Assembly: GCA_034440615.1 (NCBI GenBank)
Contig: JAOTOM010005094.1
Coordinates: 708,001 to 772,000, forward strand
Source: Ashinkailepas kermadecensis
Lineage: Eukaryota; Arthropoda; Thecostraca; Neolepadidae
Length of the DNA stretch: 64,000 nucleotides
Reading direction: 5' to 3'
The notes below the pieces were generated by a model. The model was given only the letters and a program-made list of their open reading frames with translations, did not search any database and was not told the DNA's origin. Position 1 is the stretch's first letter. Each line of letters starts with the position of its first letter. The position numbers and the translations under genes are program-made. This document shows, piece after piece, positions 45,893-57,099 of the stretch.

Positions 45893-47095
45893 ATGCACCA
45901 AATTCGCCCACTAATATATAGGTACCAAATGCACGCAATAATATATAGGTACCAAATGCTCCCAATAATATATAGGTACTAAATGCACCCAATAATACAT
46001 AGGAACCAAATGCACGAAATAATATATAGGCACAAATTTCACCCACTAATATATAGTTACCAAATGCACCCAATAATATATAGGTACCAAATGCATCCGC
46101 TAATATATAGGTACCATATGCACCCAGTAATATATAGGTACCAAATGCACCAAATAGTATATGGGTACCAAATGCATCCAATAATATATAGGTACCAAAT
46201 GTACCCATTAACATATAGGTACAAAATTCACCCAATAATATACATGCACGAAATGCACCCAATCATGTATAGGTAACAATGCACCCAATAATATGTAGGT
46301 ACCAAATGCACCCAATAATATATATGCACCAAATGCACCCACAAATATATAGGTACCGTAGTGACCCAATAATGTATAGGCGCAAAATGCACCCAATAAT
46401 ATATAGGTACAAAATGCACCCAATAATACATAGGTATCAAATGCACCCAATAATATATAAGTACTAAATGCACCCAATAATATATAAGCACCCAATGCAC
46501 CCAATTATATACAAAATGCACCCAATAATATATAGGTACAAAATGCACCCAATAATATACAGGTGTCAAATGCACCCAACGGTATATAGGTACCAAATGC
46601 ACCCAATAATGTATAGGCATCAAATGCACCCATTAATATATAGGTACCAAATGCACCCAATATTATATAGGCACTAATTGCACCCACTAATATATAGGGA
46701 CCAAATGCACCCAATATTATACAGCTACCAAATTCACCCAATAATACATAGGTACCAAATGCCCCCAATAATATTTAGGTATCAAATTCACCCAATAATA
46801 TATATATATGTGTACCAAATGCACACAATAATATATAGGTACCAAATACAGCCAATAAAATATAGGCACCAAATGCACCCAATAATATATGGGTACTAAA
46901 TGCACCCAATAAAATATAGGTACCAAATGCACACTATAATATATAGGCACCAAATACACACAAAAATATATAGGTACAAAATGCACCCAATAATATGTAG
47001 GCACAGAATGCACCCAATAGTATATAGGTACCAAATGCACCCAATAATATCTAGTGACCAAATGCCCCGAGCAATGTATAGGTACCAAATGCACC
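45893..47095. repeat. 27-bp AT-rich tandem repeat x about 44
   Basis: Units of AATATATAGGTACCAAATGC plus ACCCAAT, with many point changes. It lies 178 bp from the 33-bp array, with no shared sequence. Confidence 0.95.
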
Positions 47096-47541
47096 AATTG
47101 GTACAGCTTCGGTCGTAGGCTAAAGTATCCCTGAAATATATTTATTTTATGGAAAAATGAACTTTCCGTGACTACAGCTATAGTGATCCACATCCAATGA
47201 GCTTGTTTTTTTCCAAATCTAAAATATATGTGAATGTCTTTAAATGCGGCTCCATTCTTCAAACGAACTAACTTCAAACGAATTTATGTCTAACACAATT
47301 ATTTCATGGGAAAAAACATGAAACAAATTTATATGTATAAGTGGATATAAATAAGTTGATAGATGGAGGCGTATGAAGCAATAGTTTTCGCATGACCGGT
47401 CATTTTGTTTTGATTTGCTAGAACTTGAGACCTCACCAGTGGACATTTGTCGACCACATACAGAGTGCAAAGAAGCGTCAGAATAGAAGAAAAAACTGGA
47501 TTGGGTAGCTATTGGGCACAGAGCGGCTGCCAGACACACAC

Positions 47542-47692
47542 CTGCGCCTGAAACTCGCCGAGTTTCTTGTCAAAGTTCAGCAGTACACTGGACTTGAGCG
47601 TCCGGTCCTCGATGTCCAGGTATGTGTAGGATCCGGACAGCTTCCACAGTCCAGCCGCCTTCTCCAGCTGACCTTTGCCGGTCACAGAGAGC
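47542..47692 (-). CDS. Lipid transfer protein, exon 12
   Basis: 151 nt, starts with one base completing Arg and ends at a codon boundary. Acceptor TCCCGCAG, donor GCAG/GTGTGT. The peptide runs LSVTGKGQLEKAAGLWKLSG, then YTYLDIEDRTLKSSV and DKKLGEFQAQ, typical of the repeated strand modules of large lipid transfer proteins. Confidence 0.84.
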
Positions 47693-48189
47693 CTGCGGGA
47701 AGGTAGGTCAGGGCGTCAGTCTACTATGGCAGCTGCGGGGCAACAGTTGCACACGCGGATGCACTACTGTGTAGTGCATGCTGCTGTATGCACTGAATTG
47801 GGAAGGCCGAAACTACTGCAAGCTTCTACACATTTCATGATTGATAGGGACAATTATATGATTGCATAGGGACATAGGGACGATGATTTCATAGGGACAA
47901 CTACAAAAACAAAAACTGATAGCAACGTATATATATATAGGTACCCATCCAATAATGAGAGGCATCGCCATAGGTAGTAGAAACAATACGCACAAGAACA
48001 TCATAAGTACGATAAACCATGCCGTCTCCGTGTCCTTGTGGTTACGTGTTGCACTCGTTCAGCACATTCTTTTCGTGTGACCAATAGCTTAGCCGTGTTA
48101 CCGCACACGTCCACGATCGCCGCCACCCCCACCCCTACGCCAACGCATGACACGAGCTCTTGGGCGTGGGACACGCACGCCACACGTAC

Positions 48190-48371
48190 CGCGAGATGGG
48201 GTGCGACAGGAACAGCGTCGACTTGAGCACGCTCTTGCGGCTGCGGGTGTGGTTGGCGACGCCGTAGGAGAGCGTCAGGTGCGAGTCCGGGTCGGCCGAG
48301 TACGCGAACACCGCCTTCAGCTGCAGCGGCTCCCGGGCGCTGCGCCGCACACTCGTCTCCAGAGACGCCGG
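48190..48371 (-). CDS. Lipid transfer protein, exon 11
   Basis: 182 nt, phase 0 in and two bases out. Acceptor TTCACCCAG, donor CGCG/GTACGT. The peptide begins PASLETSVRRSAREPLQL, includes SADPDSHLTLSYGVANHT (an NHT sequon) and ends STLFLSHPIS. Upstream is a degenerate array rich in GTGA and ACGTCA steps (48385-48770). Confidence 0.82.
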
Positions 48372-48384
48372 CTGGGTGAACGAC

Positions 48385-48770
48385 AGACAGCACCCGTCAG
48401 GTGATGTCGTTCACACGGGGTTACATCCGTCACGAGACGCTATTCACGGGGTCACGCCTGTTACGTGAAGTCATCCGCACGAAGTCGACCCGTCACATGA
48501 TGTCATTCGCATGGGGTCACACCCGCCACGTGAAGTCATCCACACGGGGTCTGAGGTCGCATTCGTCCCATGACGTCATCTGCACGGGGTTACACAGGTC
48601 ACGTGACGTCATCCAAACGTGGTCCAGTGTCACACCCGTTTCATAAAGTCATCCGCACGACGTTACACCCGCCAGGTGAAGTCATCCACATGGGGTCATA
48701 CCCGTCACATGACATCGCCCACACGGGGTCGTTGGGAGCAGCTCACTCTTGACACATGACGTCACTGAAG
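48385..48770. repeat. ~35-bp degenerate repeat upstream of exon 11
   Basis: About eleven units of CACACGGGGTCACACCCGTC and ACGTGAAGTCATCCGCA, starting close to the exon 11 acceptor. Confidence 0.85.
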
Positions 48771-48839
48771 GTATATGGGTCGCAAAGAATGACTGAGATG
48801 CAATAAAATGAATCTTGATTTCTTAACATGCCTCAATTG

Positions 48840-48840
<1 letters not shown>

Positions 48841-48888
<48 letters not shown>

Positions 48889-49336
48889 TTTGGGCTTTAG
48901 GGCGCGTCGACAACTATGGTCATATTGTGCCCATAACTAAGATAGTCATAGAAATATGATTTGAGAAAGTGTCAAGCCTCTCATTGTGGGCACCGACTAA
49001 GTGGTGCTACTGTGCTATATATTTTACATGTAACGCATATCAGTGTGGATAATATATTACCGAGAACGATATGTCAGAAAGGAAGTCGACCAGTTGTCCT
49101 GGTTGAACATTGCTAGAGTTGTCAGACAGAATATCATTAAGTGAGTCTACCTGTGCAGATCCAAAGTGATGTCTACGCTCTTCAGCATAAAGTGGACACG
49201 AGATCAAAACATGACGAACTGTCAGTGGTGCACGATATCTTGTGCACCGAGGTTTCTCGCCACCGCACAACAGATAACCGTGAGTGGCATAAGTATGCCC
49301 AATGCGGAGGCGGCACAATGTAACCTCTTGCCTCAA
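48841..49336 (-). mobile_element. LINE 3' end (5'-truncated) with TAAC-repeat tail
   Basis: On the minus strand 49336-49040 reads EVTLCRLRIGHTYATHGYLL, then CGGEKPRCTRYRAPLTVRHV and LISCPLYAEERRHHF. The Cys-x-x-Cys...His...Cys pattern followed by Pro-Leu-Tyr-x-x-Glu-Arg is typical of the C-terminus of non-LTR retrotransposon ORF2 proteins. It is followed by a 3' UTR with TTGTCGACGCGCCCTAAAGC and then (TAAC)n at 48888-48841. 5' truncation with a simple-repeat tail is the usual state of inserted LINEs. Confidence 0.7.
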
Positions 49337-49499
49337 TTGAAAGAAGAGCTAAATAAATTATTCGCCTCAGAGTACAATGTATTGCTATATGACCTATGCA
49401 GTCAATGCGCCCCTAAACTACAATACGAGTACAATTAATTACGGGTATGTGTGGCCTGTGATATGGGTGTCTGTGGTGGCATGGGATATGGGGTGGTCT

Positions 49500-49580
49500 C
49501 ACTTACCTGACGTTACAGCATGGGGTGATCACATTTACCTGACGTTACAGCATGGGGTGGATCTCATTTACCTGACGAGG
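49500..49580. repeat. ~31-bp repeat x 3 with donor-like sites
   Basis: Three copies of ACCTGACGTTACAGCATGGG; on the minus strand each gives CGTCAG/GTAA, one a perfect GTAAGT donor. Confidence 0.8.
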
Positions 49581-49642
49581 CCGCAAACAATATATCAATA
49601 TAAATGGCCCCGGCTTGAGACAGTTTAGCCTCGGTGGTGTAC

Positions 49643-49739
49643 CTTCCCGGCGATGTCGACGCCGATTGTCAGATTGTAATAGAGTTGATCAGCTGTGCTG
49701 AGGTCAGATACCTTGAAGGTCGCTCCCACCTGGCGCTCT
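49643..49739 (-). CDS. Lipid transfer protein, exon 10
   Basis: 97 nt, starts with one base completing Pro and ends at a codon boundary. Acceptor TTTTGCAG, donor AAG/GTACAC. The peptide begins ERQVGATFKVSDLSTADQL and ends NLTIGVDIAGK, with an NLT sequon. No array touches its acceptor; three donor-like repeats lie in the next intron at 49500-49580. Confidence 0.83.
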
Positions 49740-49744
49740 CTGCA

Positions 49745-50345
49745 AAATACATCAGGATGACATCGTGAAAGTCACATCCATGTAAACGACGTGAGATTGA
49801 CGTCAGATATAATTGGCTAGACACTGCACAGTGGGGCCGTAGTCCTGAACGTTATGTCACCTGGATTGGTGTCCTTTGGTTGTAGAGCGCACACAGCCAT
49901 GGGTAGAAAATGCAATGTTTATTACCGGTATTGCAGCTTCCTCAGATAATCTTGTTACATTGCATGTTATTATTGTTAATTATTGCACAGTGTGGCAATA
50001 ATTACACTGCAAACCTTTGCCATAATTTACACTGTTCGCATGGCTGATTTTACCAGGTTCCCTCCAACTTCCCGTGTCTGTTCCGAACGACTTATTGCCT
50101 TAGCATTTTGTGTTTGTTTGTACTGTCAGGGACCGTAATCTAGGTTGGCATGAAGCGCGGTGTGTTTTATTCGAAACACTTTCTCAAGACGGATCACTAA
50201 GGTATTATAATTGCTGGTTTGGAGCATGGGCTCATTCAGTAGCATTGTTTTGCATTCCAGTCCACGTGCAGCACCCAGCTTCCCGGGAATGGAAACGAGA
50301 AGAAAAAGCTTGCCGACGTGTCCACGTCGTAGTAGTGACGTCACC
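49745..50345. other. Intron 9 sequence, nothing recognised
   Basis: AT-rich short intron with no repeat or extra coding segment. Confidence 0.55.
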
Positions 50346-50351
50346 ACTCAC

Positions 50352-50509
50352 GGCTGCCGCTCGGCGTCCCAGAGGAAGTGTACGCTGGTGCGGGCGCTGC
50401 CGAACATGCTGCCGCGCCTGCTGCCAGTGGCTCCCACCAATACGGAGCCGGCCACCGAACGGGCTGGCAAGTCCAACTGCAGCCGCGCCGAGCCTCCGGC
50501 CTCGTCACG
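50352..50509 (-). CDS. Lipid transfer protein, exon 9
   Basis: 158 nt, phase 0 in and two bases out. Acceptor TCTGGCAG, donor AGCC/GTGAGT. The peptide runs RDEAGGSARLQLDLPARSV, then GATGSRRGSMFGSAR and TSVHFLWDAERQ. The acceptor is the last of about 23 copies: the 30-bp array immediately upstream carries the same CTGGCAG in each unit, and the exon's frame stays open through that array to about 50947. This exon could therefore be extended in steps of ten residues by alternative acceptor use. Confidence 0.8.
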
Positions 50510-50511
50510 CT

Positions 50512-51215
50512 GCCAGACATAGTACCCGGTGTCACACCACTGCCAGAGACAGTACCCGGTGTCACACCACTGCCAGAGACAGTACCCGGTGTCACACCAC
50601 TGCCAGAGACAGTACCCGGTGTCACACCACTGCCAGAGACAGTACCCGGTGTCACACCACTGCCAGAGACAGTACCCGGTGTCACACCACTGCCAGAGAC
50701 AGTACCCGGTGTCACACCACTGCCAGAGACAGTACCCGGTGTCACACCACTGCCAGACATAGTACCCGGTGTCACACCACTGCCAGAGACAGTACCCGGT
50801 GTCACACCACTGCCAGAGACAGTACCCGGTGTCACACCACTGACAGACATAGTACCCAGTGTCACACCACTGCCAGAGACAGTACCCGGTGTCACACCAC
50901 TGCCAGAGACAGTACCCGGTGTCACACCACTGCCAGAGACAGTACACGGTGTCACACCACTGCCAGAGACAGTACCCGGTGTCACACCACTGCCAGAGAC
51001 AGTACCCGGTGTCACACCACTGCTAGAGACAGTACCCGGTGTCACACCACTGCCAGACATAGTACCCGGTGTCACACCACTGCCAGAGACAGTACCCGGT
51101 GTCACACCACTGCCAGGGACAGTACCCGGTGTCACACCACTGCCAGAGACAGTACCCGGTGTCACACCACTGCCAGAGACAGTACCCGGTGTCACACCAC
51201 TGACAGACACGGTAT
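50512..51215. repeat. 30-bp tandem repeat x about 23 carrying the exon 9 acceptor
   Basis: Almost perfect units of AGTACCCGGTGTCACACCAC then TGCCAGAGAC. The exon 9 acceptor CTGGCAG is the reverse of TGCCAG in each unit. Confidence 0.97.
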
Positions 51216-51689
51216 CTAGTTTCGAACTGCATGAGTTCTGTATGGGTTCTCGATGTTCTGCATGGGGTCTCTCTATGATTCTACCTTCATCAATTATTTG
51301 CTCCCCCGAACACTTCCATTTCGTGACTTTGAGAATGATGTGGGTGTTAATAGCTTGCTATTTGTTCACAATTTTCCAGGATCACATCTCTTTCTACTAA
51401 CTGATCATGGCCTATCCGCAAAAACAAAACAAAAAGGATGCAAATTATGATGGTTGTGTTCACATTTCTTGTTTGCCTACTGAGGCAGCCTTGTGTTGGC
51501 TGTCCTGATTGATTGGCATCTCAACAAGAGAGACCCCATATTAAAAGACCCTATGAATGCGCATGTAGCCAAATAGCATAGGCTGCATATGGTACGGCAG
51601 CGCAGAGACACACGCATGTATGTGTATGTGAGGACAAACTCATACATACATACATGCATTCACGTACATACACACGTTTATATATGCGC

Positions 51690-51703
51690 AAAGTTATGTA
51701 TAA

Positions 51704-51790
<87 letters not shown>

Positions 51791-51826
51791 GATATGAATA
51801 TATGCATATATATACATATATATATG

Positions 51827-51861
<35 letters not shown>

Positions 51862-51930
51862 GCATATACATGTGTGCATGTGTGTACATACGTATGTGTA
51901 TGTGTGTTTGTGTGTGCATGTGTCTCCCGA
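51690..51930. repeat. TA/CA microsatellite
   Basis: Long (TA)n with TATG and CATA interruptions, turning into TG-rich repeats beside the exon 8 donor. Confidence 0.95.
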
Positions 51931-51938
51931 ACACATAC

Positions 51939-52184
51939 CACATCTGTGCCGTGCTCCACATCCAGCTTGTATCCGACAAAGGCCTCCGGTGAGAAGGTGA
52001 GTCGGGCCGCCCTCTGGTACAGAGCGCCCCTGCGTTCGACACTGTGCCGCATGGCCACTGAGCGCCAGGGCAAGGTGACGTTGAGGAGCACTTCTCTGCC
52101 GTCGGCCGTGTAGGAGAGCTCCGCCCAGCCGGTGATGCTCATGCTGCTGTCCAGCAGTGACGTCGCACGCACGTCTACTCGCCG
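51939..52184 (-). CDS. Lipid transfer protein, exon 8
   Basis: 246 nt, 82 whole codons. Acceptor CACTCAG, donor GATGTG/GTATGT. The peptide begins [20 protein letters not shown], includes [17 protein letters not shown] (an NVT sequon) and ends [16 protein letters not shown]. Alternating strands as in apolipophorin-type beta regions. The intron to the left starts with a long TA/CA microsatellite. Confidence 0.84.
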
Positions 52185-52189
52185 CTGAG

Positions 52190-52640
52190 TGAGTACAGAG
52201 GCACGTGAGGCGAGAGGAGCGGTGAGCGCATGAGACGAGGGGAACGATGAGCGCACGAGATGACGAGAACGGTGAGCACACGGAGAGCGGTGACGACACT
52301 GAAAGCGGTGAAATGGGAGACTACTTTGAGAGCAAGGAAAGGGTGAGAGCAAGGGCAGTCGGGAGAGGCGGATAGAAGTGAGGACCAGTGGAGAGATACA
52401 GGCAGGAATAAGAATGGAAACATGGAGGAGGATATTGAGGACGGAGAGATGGGTAAAGGAGGAGAAAAGCGGTGACAGGGAGTAGAAGAGAATAGAGACG
52501 GATAAGAGAGCAACTGGAAATGTGTGAGGACGCGGAAAGAAATGAGGACGAAAAGAAGCGCAACGGCAGAGGCTAGAGAGCATGGCGAGAGTAGGGAGAG
52601 AGATAAAGTCACGGAGAACTGCGGACACAAGAAGAAGAAG
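52190..52640. repeat. Purine-rich degenerate repeat
   Basis: Loose 20-30-bp periodicity of GAGCGGTGAG, GAACGGTGAG and GAGGACG, starting at the exon 8 acceptor. On the minus strand it forms a long pyrimidine tract. Confidence 0.7.
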
Positions 52641-52739
52641 AGGAAAGATGACTGGGCCCGTGTTGGTAAGAATGAGAACATGGGCATCTGAGAGATAACA
52701 ATATATTCAAGGCGCAACAGATATGAGTATGTAGCACTG

Positions 52740-52800
52740 GTTGTTTGTTTGTTTATTAGGGTTTTTGGGTGCGTCAACCCCAATTGTGTTATTTTGCATA
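52740..52800 (-). mobile_element. Mobile-element 3' tail fragment
   Basis: TTGTTTGTTTGTTTATTAGG followed by GTTTTTGGGTGCGTCAACCC resembles the tail and 3' UTR of the LINE at 48.8 kb (simple repeat, then TTAGGGCGCGTC-like), and is probably a very short 5'-truncated relative. Confidence 0.4.
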
Positions 52801-53201
52801 TGTAGCACTGGAAAATAGTCACTAAGTGTGAGATGATTAGAGCATGGCAGCAAGCATTCCCGAGTTCAGCTCAATACGACAGATGGCTGACTGCAGTACA
52901 CAAGTCGTGGCTTGCAGCTCTGAGTTGGACCGATATCACCCAGAGTAACCTGGCGCCCACGTACCTCTGGAGGGAGGGGTAAATTGACGCCCCTAGAGTT
53001 TCAGTAACTATTGGAAGGATCGGACAAACTTCAATGCAATTAATTGGGGGGGGGGGCTGTCCGTGTCTCGTCTCACGCCACCCTGTGATCTGTATCATGT
53101 CACCGACGACGTTGCCGGGGTCAGACGGCTACCAAACGTCGGACATTGTCAGCGTAGCCGGTGGCACAAACCACCGACTGAGCTGAGCTGCTGCAGCCCA
53201 C

Positions 53202-53381
53202 CTGAGCTGCCGTGGCAGCGTACGTCATCTCCGCGCTGAACGGCTGCAGCGGGTTCTTCAAGTCGAGCGTGTGCCGCTGAGTTCCGTCGTCGGCCAGCGT
53301 CAGGGTGTAGGTTCCGTCAATGAGCGACTTCTGATTGTACACGGAGCCGAAGGTGGTGCGAACGGCATGCTCTCCGCCCGC
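53202..53381 (-). CDS. Lipid transfer protein, exon 7
   Basis: 180 nt, 60 whole codons. Acceptor GGCGTAG, donor CTCAG/GTGGGC. The peptide begins AGGEHAVRTTFGSVYNQ, includes LIDGTYTLTLADDGTQ and ends AEMTYAATAAQ. Beta-rich. The acceptor lies next to a degenerate 10-bp CAG-rich repeat (53385-53475), which may supply its pyrimidine tract and spare acceptors. Confidence 0.82.
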
Positions 53382-53479
53382 CTACGCCAACATCAGTCAG
53401 CACCAGTCAGCATAAGTCAGTGAAAGTCGCCATAGGCTAGAATTAATCAGCATCAGTCAACATCAGCACTGGGGAATGC

Positions 53480-54670
53480 CAGCATCACTAGCAGTGCTGC
53501 CACCAGTCAGGTGGGATTTATTTGATGACAAAAATATCTTCCACCATCGCAGCCACACAGCCAACGTAACGTCAATAGCTCAATACTCCCAACTGAGGTC
53601 GCCACTGGTGTAGCTGTACATCTTGTCATGAGTGCACAGGCTCCCACTACCCTATTTCGAGTGCCATTAGCCTGCTGTGTGCATCCACAAAAGAATACTC
53701 GATATTTTGTCGGTCGTTGCTATTTTGCGGCCCTCATATTTACGACTCTCAGCAAAGGCGCTACTTCCAGCTGACGCTACCCTAGGAAGGGCGAAAGAAT
53801 TTGAATTACTATGCAACTTTGCAACCTGTCGGTCCCCTGCAAGAGCATTGGGATATTTTTTTACCATGAATCGCCAAGCCCTTAAAAATGTTACATGTTA
53901 CATTTCCTGAACTTGCCAAGGTGAAGTGACGCAGATCAAACTACACCATACTCAGATCAAGCAAGAAATGTGTGTGTGTGCTTAGAGAGGGGTGCCATAA
54001 ATAGAAGCATTGTCAGTGTGCACCCACAACGCTGATTGCTGATAAACTAGGGTTTTAAGGAGCCTTGCTATGTCCAAGACTGATCACCCAATCACTCTGT
54101 ATTAGAGTTCAGCTAACACAGTCTCTGGCTTCAAGTTTCTTTTGTCAATTATTTTCGTTCACTGCAACCGCACCAGCAGCCGTAACGATGAAAAGTGTGC
54201 AGCAATGAGAACAAATTTATCGGTCGAAAGCATCGTAACGTTGGAAATTGTTGTAAGGTTGGAAGGTGTTGTCGCATTTTAAATGGCATAGTGATCGATA
54301 TTTTTACGAATTACAAATGATTATGGTTGCGTTATTGATATCACTTCCAGTACTCTCAAGTCATAATTAAATGTAATCTAAGGAAATGTTCACTAGCATT
54401 CAAGATATCCTATATAAGCTTAGAGTCCCTTGGGTGCTAAAAAGTAGTTTTACTTAATCAATCACCAATCCTAAAATAGAGGTGCATAAACAAAGGATAT
54501 TTACAACTTCATCTGTTCTGGACTGTCGTGAAAAGTAAGCCAGAGAAAGAAAACCTTGTCGCGTTACAAACACAAGCGCATTCCAGCCGAGTTCGACATA
54601 TACAACACCAATGTGTTTGCACGTGCGGGATGCAACAATGCGCTTTGTCAGCATCCATCGCAGCGATGAT
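53480..54670. other. Intron 6 sequence, nothing recognised
   Basis: AT-rich; only short shadow frames. Confidence 0.5.
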
Positions 54671-54678
54671 CAGCATAC

Positions 54679-54835
54679 CTCAAACTCGTACTCAGCTAAG
54701 AAGTCCTCAAGCGATGGGAAGGACGTGGTGAGCTGGAGCTTCCCCGTCTTGCCGCGATCCTGCATCGACTGCAGAACAGCCAGGGTGTAGGTGTCGTCCA
54801 ATACTTCTCCCTGCAGGTTAGCTCCCATCTCATGG
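54679..54835 (-). CDS. Lipid transfer protein, exon 6
   Basis: 157 nt, starts with one base completing Ser and ends at a codon boundary. Acceptor CTTTCAG, donor GAG/GTATGC. The peptide begins HEMGANLQGEVLDDTYTL, includes GKTGKLQLTTSFPSLEDF and ends AEYEFE. Both splice sites are close to consensus and no array touches them. Confidence 0.85.
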
Positions 54836-54839
54836 CTGA

Positions 54840-55375
54840 AAGAAGCGACACGCTTTTGTCCGATGTTTCAGGATTCGCATCGCTTGTCTCCGATCGTTGG
54901 TCTCATGGGATAGACATATTTAGCCCTCGTCGGCCGAGGAGAGTGAAGGCCACCATCGAGACGCTTTGCCACCATCCGCGGGAAAACGGCGGGCCGTAGC
55001 GCACTCTTCTTTGGCCCGAACGAACCTTTTGCGGACCTTTTGGTGAAAATGGTGAAGTCATGCCAGGTCACCGAGCTTCTTGGAGTAAGCCAGTTCGGCG
55101 ATTTGTTCGTCCAGAAACTACATCTTCGCCTGCTTTAATGTTATTAATGGACCAAAGTGGTTTACATTTGACGCTTGCAGGCTGTGCCACCTTTCCAATT
55201 AACTTTTCAAGTTGAAATATGCAATTGCCGACGCTTGGCCTCTGTTGACCCTGTACACCGAAATGACACTTCAGGACATTTTTGCGGCCTGAATTAGAAA
55301 ATGTGGTCAACGTTTGTTTCCCTGTCATTTCGGAAGTGGTCATCTGCAAGCCTTTGCAAACCGCTGTACAGCGAT
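54840..55375. other. Intron 5 sequence, nothing recognised
   Basis: No repeat or coding segment with splice sites. Confidence 0.5.
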
Positions 55376-55377
55376 AT

Positions 55378-55492
55378 TGATGTGAACTGTCAGGGACCTG
55401 GCCTGGTGTGAACTGTCAGGGCCCTGGCCTGATGTGAACTGTCAGGGACCTGGCCTGATGTGAACTGTCAGGGACCTGGCCTGGTGTGAACT
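55378..55492. repeat. ~29-bp tandem repeat x 4
   Basis: Units of TGTGAACTGTCAGGGACCTG then GCCTGA. Confidence 0.92.
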
Positions 55493-55499
55493 AGCTGGC

Positions 55500-56815
55500 A
55501 GGTATGTTGTAGGTGGTGGGGTCTGTTGTAGGTGGTGGGGTCTGTTGTAAGTGGTGGGGTCTGTTGTAGGTGGTGAGGTTTGTTGTAAGTGGTGGGGTCT
55601 GTTGTAAGTGGTAGGGTCTATTGTAAGTGGTAGGGTCTGTTGTAGGTGGTGGGGTCTGTTGTAGGTGGTGGGGTCTGTTGTAGGTAGTGGGGTCTGTTGT
55701 AGGTAGTGGGGTCTGTTGTAGGTGGTGGGTCTGTTGTAGGTAGTGGGGTCTGTTGTAGGTAGTGGGGTCTGTTGTAGGTAATGGGGTCTGTTGTAGGTGG
55801 TGGGGTCTGTTGTAGGTAGTGGGGTCTGTTGTAGGTAGTGGGGTCTGTTGTAAGTGGTGGGGTCTGTTGTAGGTAGTGTGGTCTGTTGTAGGTAGTGGGG
55901 TCTGTTGTAGGTAGTGGGGTCTGTTGTAGGTAGTGGGGTCTGTTGTAGGTAGTGGGGTCTGTTGTAGGTAGTGGGGTCTGTTGTAGGTAGTGGGGTCTGT
56001 TGTAAGTGGTGGGCCTGTTGCAGGAAGTGGGGTCTGTTGTAAGTGGTGGGTCTGTTGTAGGTGGTGAGGTTTGTTGTAAGTGGTGGGGTCTGTTGTAAGT
56101 GGTAGGGTCTGTTGTAGGTGGTGAGGTCTGTTGTAAGTGGTGGGGTCTGTTGTAGGTGGTGGGGTCTGTTGCAAGTGGTGGTGTCTGTTGTAGGTGGTGG
56201 GGTCTGTTGTAGGTAGTGGGGTCTGTTGTAGGTGGTGGGTTCTGTTGTAGGTGGTGGGGTCTGTTGTAAGTGGCAGGTATGTTGTAAGTGGTGGGAGTCT
56301 GTTGTAGGTGGTGGGGTCTGTTGCAAGTGGTGTGGTCTGTTGCAGGTGGTGCGGTTTGTTGTAAGTGGTGGAGTCTGTTGTAGATGATTGGGTCTGTTGT
56401 AAGTAGTGGAGTATGTTGTAGGTGGCAGGTCTGTTATAAGTGGTGGGGTCTGTTGTAGGTGGCATGTCTGTTGTAGGCGATAGGGTCTGTTATGAGTGGT
56501 GGGGTCTATTGCAGGTAGTTGGGTCTGTTACAAATGGTGGGGTCTGTTATAGGTGGTAAAGTCTGTTGTAAGTAGTGGAGTCTGTTGTAGGTGGCAGGTC
56601 TGTTATAAGTGGTGGGTCTGTTGTAGGTGGCATGTCTGTTGTAGGCGATAGGGTCTGTTGTAAGTAGTGGGGTTTGTTGCAGGTTGTGGGGTCTGTTGTA
56701 AGTGGCGGGGTCTGTTGTATGTGGTATGATCTGTTGTAGGTGTATAGTCTGTTGTGGTGGCATGTCTGTTGTGGATGGTGGGGTCTGTTGTAGGTGGTGG
56801 GGTCTGTTGTAAGTA
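55500..56815. repeat. ~20-bp tandem repeat, about 65 copies, related to the exon 5 end
   Basis: Units of GGGGTCTGTTGTAGGTGGTG with GTAAGT and GTAGT variants. The exon 5 end, read on the plus strand, is CCTGCTGTAGGTGGTGG, close to one unit. Confidence 0.93.
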
Positions 56816-56846
56816 GTTGGTCTATTCCTGTGCAGCGCCTGAATAC

Positions 56847-57029
56847 CTGCTGTAGGTGGTGGTCAGTCGGCCGGTAACCTTGCTCAGGTCTACTGCGTCG
56901 TCCAGGTCTCGGCGCAGGTAGCTGAAGTTGCCGGCCACGGCTGGCAGTGACGTCACGTCGGCAGTCAGCTGGAGCCGGTGTGACGTGTGCTGGTAGAAGC
57001 TCGACATGGGGTCGATATCGACGGTGGCG
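56847..57029 (-). CDS. Lipid transfer protein, exon 5
   Basis: 183 nt, starts with one base completing Ser and ends with two bases. Acceptor TCGTTGCAG, donor AGCAG/GTATTC. The peptide includes ATVDIDPMSSFYQHTSHRL and LTADVTSLPAVAGNFSYL (an NFS sequon), and ends KVTGRLTTTYS. The last bases of the exon resemble the unit of the 20-bp array that fills the intron downstream. Confidence 0.82.
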
Positions 57030-57099
57030 CTGCAACGAGCCGGACCTCTGGTGATGCGCGCTGAAGTACAGCACCAGATTGACGGGCGCGGAACTCCAT

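Noticed and set aside
48841..48888. Telomere-like repeat
   Set aside because: The repeat is GTTA/TAAC, not the arthropod TTAGG, and it sits at the 3' end of a LINE.
51551..52042. Ile/Tyr-rich long frames
   Set aside because: Translation of the TA/CA microsatellite joined to exon 8 in wrong frames.
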